Below are positions 4,699-9,815 of a DNA stretch of 9,815 bases, one piece after another (position 1 is the stretch's first letter; each line of letters opens with the position of its first letter). Both the position numbers and the translations under genes were made by a program. This stretch comes from Thermoplasmata archaeon (GTDB taxonomy: Archaea > Thermoplasmatota > Thermoplasmata > Thermoplasmatales > Thermoplasmataceae). The notes beneath the pieces were generated by a model that ran no database searches, was not told the origin of the DNA, and was given only the letters and a program-made list of their open reading frames with translations. The DNA is taken from the NCBI GenBank assembly GCA_021797955.1, contig JAJZYV010000038.1, positions 1 to 9,815 on the forward strand, written 5' to 3'.

Positions 4699-6018
4699 AT
4701 GGAAAATAATAAATTGATGCATGTACCAAGCATGAAGACTAAAATCCCCGGACCAAAAAGTCAGAGTATGCTAAGGGAACAGCAAAACTATGAGACAAGA
4801 ACTGTCACTTATACAGACTCATTTCCCATTGCTGTTAGCAGATCCAGGGATTCCGTAATTACGGATGTTGATGGAAATACCTTCATTGACTGGATGACGG
4901 GCATTAGTGTTTTGAACCTGGGTTACAGTGAAGGAATAATAGAAGCAGTTAAGAACCAGATGGACAAAACTTGGCATTCTCTAGAGATACCCACTGAAGC
5001 CAGAATTGGATTCCTTAAAGCGCTTTCTGAGTCCTTTCCCAGCAATATGCAGGATTATCGGTCAATGTTCGGTATTAGTGGAGCGGACGCCGTAGAAACA
5101 GGAGTAAATATAGCGCATTCCGTGGGAGGGCCGAAATCCCCCACAATTGTATTCGAAGGTGCGTATCATGGTGTATCTGGTGGAATAATTTCCGCAACTG
5201 CTGGCACCAAATACAGGAAGACAGTATACTCTAAAGGTCAGGAAGTTATCAGGGTACCTTATCCCTACAGTCTCTGGTACAAGGAGGATGTATCTGATAT
5301 ACTTTCAAATTTAAGGAAACTCATGCAGGATAACGAGGCTGGCTATGATAGGCCTGACTCTATTCTAGTTGAACCCATTCAGGGTGAGGGAGGATATATT
5401 GTGCCACCCCAGGGGTTTCTAAAAGCCCTGAGGGAATTTTGTGACGAATATGATCTGGCGATGATTGTGGATGAAGTTCAATCAGGTATGGGAAGAACTG
5501 GAAAAATGTGGGCATTTGAACATGAGAATATAACTCCGGACATTGTTTGTATAAGCAAATCTGTAGGTGGCGGGATTCCAATTTCAGTGATACATTTCAG
5601 GGACGATTATGATGGAAAGCTGCCCAAGCCATTCCATATGGGGACATACAGGGCTAATCCGCTGGGACTGGCAGCCGGGGAGTATGTTATAAGGGAAATA
5701 CCAAAGCATCTTGACAGGGTTAAGGCAGATGGTGAAAAACTAATGAAGAAATTTAGGAGCATTGACTCGGAGAGAATTCTCGAGGTAAGAGGGAAAGGCT
5801 TCATGATCGGGGTTGAACTGGGCAAGGACGGGAAACCATTGAAAGAGAATGAAATGAAAAATCTCAAGCACAGCATGTTGGAATCAGGGCTTATCATGCA
5901 TACCTGTGGGCATTTTGGAAATGTGTTTAGGTATATGGCAGCGCTTAACATCCCAGACGAACTGAATGACATGGGATTCCAGATATTTAAGAATGTTATT
6001 GAAAGGGGTGTGGCATAA
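4699..6018 (+). CDS. Class III PLP-dependent aminotransferase (4-aminobutyrate / omega-amino acid type)
   Basis: A fold-type I PLP enzyme that moves an amino group from an amino acid or amine to a 2-oxo acid; archaeal relatives include broad-substrate aminotransferases and amino acid racemases. Counted from ATG 4699 (439 residues), motifs are 'KIPGPKS' near the N-terminus, 'GISGADAVETG' (125-135), 'YHG', 'EPIQGEGG' (225-232), 'DEVQSGMGRTG' with PLP-ring Asp D258, and 'SKSVGGGIP' with Schiff-base Lys K287. 'GTYRANPLGLAA' and 'RGKGFMIGVEL' follow. All core residues are present, so it should be active. Other starts are ATG 4717, ATG 4732 and GTG 4648; the last would add a hydrophobic stretch unlike the family and is doubtful. 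Its stop overlaps the permease start by one base, and an Lrp regulator diverges from it. The substrate is not certain; GABA, lysine, ornithine or hydrophobic amino acids are all possible. Confidence 0.88.
   Translation: MENNKLMHVPSMKTKIPGPKSQSMLREQQNYETRTVTYTDSFPIAVSRSRDSVITDVDGNTFIDWMTGISVLNLGYSEGIIEAVKNQMDKTWHSLEIPTEARIGFLKALSESFPSNMQDYRSMFGISGADAVETGVNIAHSVGGPKSPTIVFEGAYHGVSGGIISATAGTKYRKTVYSKGQEVIRVPYPYSLWYKEDVSDILSNLRKLMQDNEAGYDRPDSILVEPIQGEGGYIVPPQGFLKALREFCDEYDLAMIVDEVQSGMGRTGKMWAFEHENITPDIVCISKSVGGGIPISVIHFRDDYDGKLPKPFHMGTYRANPLGLAAGEYVIREIPKHLDRVKADGEKLMKKFRSIDSERILEVRGKGFMIGVELGKDGKPLKENEMKNLKHSMLESGLIMHTCGHFGNVFRYMAALNIPDELNDMGFQIFKNVIERGVA
6004..6010 (+). promoter_or_regulatory. 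Ribosome binding site of the permease gene
   Basis: AGGGGTG lies 7 bases before the ATG at 6018, inside the end of the aminotransferase gene. The TAATG stop-start overlap next to it points to coupled translation of enzyme and transporter. Confidence 0.5.
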
Positions 6019-7424
6019 TGGAGCCACATTCACTGCACAGGAATGTCGGAGGATTATGGGCTGGAGTCTTTCAATCCATAGCATTTATTGCGCCAGCAGC
6101 TGTAGCAGCTTCATTTCTGGTCGTTGAAACAGGGTATGTAGGGCCGTCTGCCACGTTTGTCTTCTTTCTGGCAATAATCGGTGTTTCTTCAGCCATGTAT
6201 ATGAATTATGAATTTTCGGGAAGAATCGCCCATGCCGGCGGCTACTACGCCTACGTTAGAGCAGGTTTGGGACCTAAATTTGGAATCTTTTCAGGATGGC
6301 TCTATTTTATCAATGTTCTTGGCGCACTAAGCGGATTCGCAGTTTTGTTCTTTGCAGGAGTGCTCTGGCCACTGATACCCTCGCTTTATGCCAATCCATA
6401 CGGATGGATACCGCTTGCATTCATACCACTCTCAATAATTCTCCTTCTTCTTTACAGGGGCTTAAAACCTTCGTTAACCTATACTGTTATAGGTGCAACA
6501 ATTGAAGTCTGTTTCCTTATTGGTATCTCACTAGCAATCATAATTAAGGCAGGATCAGCCAATTCAGCTGTGCCATTTACTCCAGATGGAAACTCTTTAG
6601 GTAACCTCGGTCTGGCCACAGTATTTTCCATTCTTGGATTCGTGGGAGTTGGATCGGTGATTACACTGTCTGAAGAGTTGAGGAAACCTAAAAAGATCAT
6701 TAAAAAGGCAATTTTCATAGCAATGGGCATAACAGCCGTTGTTTATGTCTTGGTCTCATATGCCATGGTGATAGGATGGGGGATCAACAACATGTCTTCT
6801 TTTTCAATCGCAACTAACCCCGGATTTACAGTAGTTGGCAACTATTTCGGCCCGGTTGTGATGGTTGCATTTATCGTCATAACGCTGAACAGTTTCATAT
6901 CCAACGCAATTGCAGAAGGCAATGCATTCAGCAGGGAAGGATTTGCACTTGCAAGGGATGGGATAGTATTCCCGAAATCCATGGCAGTGGTTCATAAGAG
7001 ATTTGGGTCTCCCCACAAGGTGATAATAGTTGAGTGGATAGTGATAGTTGCGCTCACACTCGTTGGAGGATTGCTTTTTGGCCCACTCATTGGCGCCACC
7101 ATAATAACGGCAGTTAATGGAGTTGTACTTTACATCGTACATATACTTGCGAACTTCTCTCTGCCAATTTATGGGAAAAAGACCTTAAAAATGAAAGTTA
7201 AGGGATTGCTTCCGTTAGCTCTGGGTCCACTTCTTGCCACCGTTGTTTATGGATTTGCAATATATGGAGAATTTTTCCCATTTCCTGCATACCCATACAG
7301 TATTGGTGCATACGGCATCATACTTTCAGTAGTGGTCGGGATAATAATAGTGTTTTATCTCGTTCTGAGAATGCCAAAAGAGGACATGGAGAGTATTGGA
7401 ACAGAGAAGGAAAACCTCTCGTAA
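6018..7424 (+). CDS. APC-superfamily amino acid permease
   Basis: A 468-residue integral membrane protein with about 12 hydrophobic segments, approximately at residues 14-36, 42-63, 90-120, 128-147, 153-177, 197-217, 231-255, 270-298, 334-354, 356-380, 396-417 and 428-451. The first segment, 'SIAFIAPAAVAASF' (20-33), is the substrate-binding unwound helix region of APC carriers. 'GGYYAYVRAGLGPKFG' (74-89) is the family's helix 2-3 loop signature. 'EELRKPKKIIKKAI' (219-232) and 'SREGFALARDGIVFPK' (305-320) match conserved cytoplasmic loops; relatives have 'sR...a.aRDg.lP'. It most likely imports an amino acid or polyamine by ion coupling. Coupling to the aminotransferase suggests it brings in that enzyme's substrate. 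The specificity cannot be named. The charged C-terminal tail is cytoplasmic by prediction. Confidence 0.92.
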   Translation: MEPHSLHRNVGGLWAGVFQSIAFIAPAAVAASFLVVETGYVGPSATFVFFLAIIGVSSAMYMNYEFSGRIAHAGGYYAYVRAGLGPKFGIFSGWLYFINVLGALSGFAVLFFAGVLWPLIPSLYANPYGWIPLAFIPLSIILLLLYRGLKPSLTYTVIGATIEVCFLIGISLAIIIKAGSANSAVPFTPDGNSLGNLGLATVFSILGFVGVGSVITLSEELRKPKKIIKKAIFIAMGITAVVYVLVSYAMVIGWGINNMSSFSIATNPGFTVVGNYFGPVVMVAFIVITLNSFISNAIAEGNAFSREGFALARDGIVFPKSMAVVHKRFGSPHKVIIVEWIVIVALTLVGGLLFGPLIGATIITAVNGVVLYIVHILANFSLPIYGKKTLKMKVKGLLPLALGPLLATVVYGFAIYGEFFPFPAYPYSIGAYGIILSVVVGIIIVFYLVLRMPKEDMESIGTEKENLS

Positions 7425-7437
7425 TATGGCTTTAATA

Positions 7438-7475
7438 CCCGGCAATTTGATTTGCCAGGGGATCAATATTATTTT
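7438..7475 (+). terminator. Hairpin plus T-rich tail between convergent genes
   Basis: CCCGGCAA (7438-7445) pairs with TTGCC-A-GGG (7452-7460) across a 6-base loop, with one bulged A. An AT-rich stretch with TTTT (7472-7475) follows. It lies just after the permease stop and could also serve the convergent ATPase gene. Archaea rely mainly on T tracts, so the hairpin may instead shield the 3' end of the message. Confidence 0.4.
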
Positions 7476-7495
7476 ACAATTTGGATCGTTTTAAA

Positions 7496-8776
7496 TCAAA
7501 TGTTGTTCCTAAAATGGTTCAGATCAAAGATGACAAATTTCCACGCTGGGATAATGTTGATGTAATGTCCATTGATTTGAAGGGAATTTTCTTGGCTCTT
7601 TGTGATTATTAATAGATTATCGATCCCCAGGTCATCTGACACCTTCATCAGTCCTTTTATTTCTCTCCTCTCGTTTCCATCATTTAACACATAACATACC
7701 TGAATAGCAAAGTTCTGATCAGGCAAAACAAAATCCACTTCAGTTTTATCGACCTTCCTGTAATAGTAGAAATCATATTGATTTCGTTTTAAATGCACTG
7801 CAACCATATTCTCAAGCAATCTCCCATTCTTTTCAATAAAATTGTCCGTATAAATCCGTAACAGACCGTTATCAACGCAGTATAACTTCTTAGGGCTTGA
7901 AGGATATGTTTTGATTTTTCTAGAGTACCTCTCGACAATGAAAACCAGATAGGTTTCGGAAGCGTAAGTGACGTACTTTTTCACAGTTGTCTCGCTTTTT
8001 ATTCCCAAGGAACGACTGATAGACCTAAATGTAATTTCATTGGAAATATCATTCAACAAAAATAAAATCATAGATCTTATTTCAGATAATTTCCTAATTT
8101 TGTAGCGACTTACCATATCCTTTTAAATATTGTCGCTAATCAGGGAACTCAGGATTTCAGTGTTTTTTGAAAGAACTATTTCAGGCATTCCCCCGCTTCT
8201 AAAATATTCCTCAAAAGAGACTGTCATTTTTGCAATAGTTCCTGTATCAAAAGAATCCGTCTCAGGAATTTCTACTTTACTGGCCAATAAAAACTCACGA
8301 AAAGAGAATGGGAACAACTCAAAATCCAAGTGCCTTCCCATAAGATGAGTACCCAGTTCTTTACTTAGCAGGTTGGCGTTAGATCCGGTGATATAAACAG
8401 TGTAGTCAGACCTTAACATCCTGTTCACAAAGGATTCCCATCCAACAACATTTTGGATTTCATCAAGAAAAAGTGTTCGGCAATTTTCCATGGTTTCAAT
8501 AAAGCATTCCATCATAAGTTGAAAATCTTCCACCTTAAAATCAAACAATCGCTCATCGTCAAAATTCAAATAACAGAATCGGTCTTTAAACTTACTTTGC
8601 ACGAAAAGTTTAAGCATTGTACTCTTGCCAACCCTCCTGAGTCCTTTTATGATAAGAGCCTTATTTTCTAGTTTCGTAGGAATTCATTGCAGCAATTCTC
8701 TATCTATCACTTTTTTAGGTCTTTTCATTTCCATTCTTTGATCAGCAATAACTGTTTTCAGGAGACTTTTTGGCAT
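7496..8776 (-). pseudogene. AAA-type ATPase with DUF4143 C-terminal domain, interrupted by two in-frame stops
   Basis: Reading from ATG 8776 (MPKSLLKTVIADQRM...), one frame runs 427 codons to the stop at 7496 with only two breaks: TGA at 8686-8684 (codon 31) and TAA at 8125-8123 (codon 218). Across both breaks the protein continues as family-like sequence. Walker A is 'GLRRVGKST' (45-53), Walker B 'TLFLDEIQN' (101-109), the sensor region 'VYITGSNANLLS' and 'HLMGRHLDFELFPFSFREFL' follow. After the TAA come 'KDMVSRYKIR', a winged-helix part, and the nuclease-like DUF4143 end 'KTEVDFVLPDQNFAIQVCYV'. Intact relatives are about 400-450 residues, so length is normal and nothing is deleted. The family is abundant in archaeal accessory regions and its role is poorly known. 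The TGA sits where a Trp (TGG) would be acceptable; the TAA could come from TAT or TAC. Expression as separate fragments is unlikely, since the Walker A part would be lost from the second piece. Confidence 0.85.
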
Positions 8777-8813
8777 TTTATTCTTAATTCTTAATACCTA
8801 TCAATAATTGCCC

Positions 8814-8858
8814 ATTATAATAAGCATTTTTACCTAATTATGCTTATTATAATAAGCA
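8814..8858. repeat. Repeat pair with an 18-base perfect palindrome, upstream of the ATPase
   Basis: TGCTTATTATAATAAGCA (8841-8858) is a perfect 18-base palindrome. A second copy of its right half, ATTATAATAAGCA, occurs at 8814-8826, the copies being exactly 32 bases apart (8846-8858 and 8814-8826). The same units also form a 13-base inverted repeat (8815-8827 with 8840-8852) around a 12-base loop. The nearer copy covers the TATA-like TTATAAT located 38-44 bases before the ATPase ATG at 8776. This looks like a pair of binding sites three helical turns apart over a promoter, or a terminal hairpin of a mobile element remnant. Confidence 0.6.
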
Positions 8859-9033
8859 AAAATAGAATAATATGACCATTTCTGCAAACACTTACTGATA
8901 GTCTACCTTTACCGTAATTGAGTCTGAATGCTCTAAATGCGGGATGATTCTTATTATCCAATTTATTAAATAACTCTTTAATGACTAATGCAGCTACCTC
9001 ACCCTCAGGAATTATGGAACAGTCCCGAACAAA
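8830..9033 (-). pseudogene. Coding-like remnant of unknown identity (67 codons)
   Basis: On the minus strand a frame opens after TGA (9036-9034) and runs to TAA (8832-8830). It reads like real protein: 'SIIPEGEVAALVIKELF' (6-22), then 'NHPAFRAFRLNYGKGRLSV' (29-47) and 'CRNGHIILF' (50-58). No ATG, GTG or TTG suits it as a start, and the same frame upstream is full of stops (TGA, TAG, TAA). The last residues, 'LLIIISIIR', are simply the palindrome read through, so the original end probably lay earlier. It is probably the C-terminal scrap of a decayed gene, perhaps from a mobile element. I do not recognise the family. Confidence 0.4.
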
Positions 9034-9036
9034 TCA

Positions 9037-9308
9037 ACGAGATTGTCGTGAAATTCTCTAATTATGAATAGATCGATTTAAATTGGTTTAATTTTGACTA
9101 AATAGGATCCTTTTTGTTAAATGGTATGTATTTAGCTTCTCAGAGAATATTAATGTTCTACAGCATTGACAGATCTGTAACGACTATCGGCTAAAGTGTC
9201 AACACTAATAACAAATCCGTACCCATTATTCTTTCAGCTAAAACTGTTTTTAAAAAATTTGTCAGAAATTCTTAATCTGCAGCACATTCCAAGTATCTTG
9301 AAGAGTAA
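9037..9308. other. Non-coding or decayed stretch
   Basis: No intact gene is visible in these roughly 270 AT-rich bases. On the plus strand, ATG 9126 opens 22 codons that look protein-like ('MYLASQRILMFYSIDRSV') before TAA at 9192-9194, and the same frame then stays open to about 9270. This could be a transposase or other gene scrap, but the evidence is thin. A run of six A at 9252-9257 is a T6 tract on the minus strand, about 55 bases after the next gene's stop, and may end its transcript. Confidence 0.4.
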
Positions 9309-9815
9309 TTAAGGCAAACTCAATTCCATTTTGATTTTCTTTATGACTTCATTGTAATCAGGCAGTGGATTTACAAGATAAGCTAATTCTGACTTCCATT
9401 TGATCGAATCAGTTGTTGCATCAAGTTTCTTTAAAAGAGTTTCAACATCAAACTTCTCATTTCGTTTCTGCATTTTTTCCATTAAAAGGTTTTTTTCTAT
9501 GTGCAATTTTCTTACCTCGATTAAAAAGTACAGGTCATAAATATCCGTCATCTTCTCCCTCTCCAGGATATATGACACTTTTTCAACGCCTATTTCGTAC
9601 ATATCCATTATAGGAACCAGGAATGAAGGTATATCCTGATATCTAGGCAAAAAGTACTTTACTTGGGGTTCCCTAAACAAATCGTCTCTTAAACTAATGT
9701 CTATTTTTATATTTTGAAAATGTTTTAACCTCCTATTCAGTGGACCTTCTATTCTAATCTCATAGTTTAGCCCTACCACTGCTCCATTTTCTTCGTTCGC
9801 TCGTTGTATCACTTT
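9309..9815 (-). CDS. AbiEii/AbiGii-type nucleotidyltransferase toxin, C-terminal part (runs off the right edge)
   Basis: The frame is open to the window edge, so the start and the N-terminal nucleotidyltransferase motifs (the usual KGGTxL and S-x-D-x-D regions) lie outside. The visible 168 or so residues match the C-terminal part of AbiEii-family proteins (COG2253). 'NIKIDISLRDDL' (about 34-45) is the strand carrying the later Asp. The family's signature 'EK......R....DlyDlyfL' appears as 'VEKVSYILEREKMTDIYDLYFL' in two pieces at roughly 77-98, with the conserved Lys and Asp. A charged helical region and a short tail end the protein at TAA 9311-9309. AbiEii acts as the toxin of type IV toxin-antitoxin systems, transferring nucleotides to tRNA in characterised bacterial relatives. 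Its AbiEi-like partner, if present, would be upstream of this gene and outside the window. No antitoxin gene follows it here. Confidence 0.75.
   Translation of the reverse strand, partial: KVIQRANEENGAVVGLNYEIRIEGPLNRRLKHFQNIKIDISLRDDLFREPQVKYFLPRYQDIPSFLVPIMDMYEIGVEKVSYILEREKMTDIYDLYFLIEVRKLHIEKNLLMEKMQKRNEKFDVETLLKKLDATTDSIKWKSELAYLVNPLPDYNEVIKKIKMELSLP

Noticed and set aside
5607..6029. 140-codon minus-strand ORF
   Set aside because: Antisense to the well-supported aminotransferase, with no family features.
6804..7142. 112-codon minus-strand ORF
   Set aside because: Antisense to the permease membrane segments; composition looks random.
8123..8617. Separate 164-residue ATPase protein starting at ATG 8617
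   Set aside because: This start lies after the Walker A motif; the same frame continues upstream as family sequence, so it is a fragment of the interrupted gene.
1..9815. tRNA, rRNA and CRISPR signatures
   Set aside because: I looked for tRNA T-loop-like strings and regularly spaced repeats and found none that hold up.

Overview
The window looks like a piece of an archaeal genome, most likely from the Thermoplasmatales or a close relative. This rests on AT-rich TATA-like boxes about 25 bases before starts (leaderless style), purine-rich ribosome sites only at internal genes of tight operons, a VapBC toxin-antitoxin pair, a DUF4143-type AAA ATPase, and a type I-beta DAHP synthase. The lineage is an inference; no rRNA or tRNA gene was seen.

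Left part (1-1770): the 3' end of a PPOX-family flavoprotein-like gene, a possible 17-residue ORF behind a perfect AT palindrome, a DUF167/YggU-family gene, then a vapB-vapC pair on the minus strand with its own TATA box, followed by about 335 bases without a gene.

Centre (1729-4022): a three-gene aromatic amino acid operon on the plus strand. It encodes an AroQ-type chorismate mutase fused to an unexplained Rossmann-like domain, a short prephenate dehydrogenase (TyrA), and a DAHP synthase. The genes abut or overlap by 4 bases. The promoter carries a 13-base inverted repeat between the TATA box and the predicted transcription start. Together they supply the entry step of the shikimate pathway and the branch from chorismate to tyrosine.

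Right centre (4098-7424): an Lrp/AsnC regulator diverges from a class III PLP aminotransferase, which is translationally coupled to an APC amino acid permease. This looks like an amino acid uptake and transamination unit under local Lrp-type control.

Right end (7496-9815): an accessory, decaying region. An ATPase gene of 427 codons keeps its frame end to end but is broken by two in-frame stops (TGA and TAA). Upstream lie a palindromic repeat pair, a 67-codon coding-like remnant of unknown identity, about 275 bases with little content, and the C-terminal part of an AbiEii-type nucleotidyltransferase toxin gene that runs off the window.

The best leads are the chorismate mutase fusion and its promoter, the twice-stopped ATPase, and the repeat-plus-remnant region at 8814-9033.
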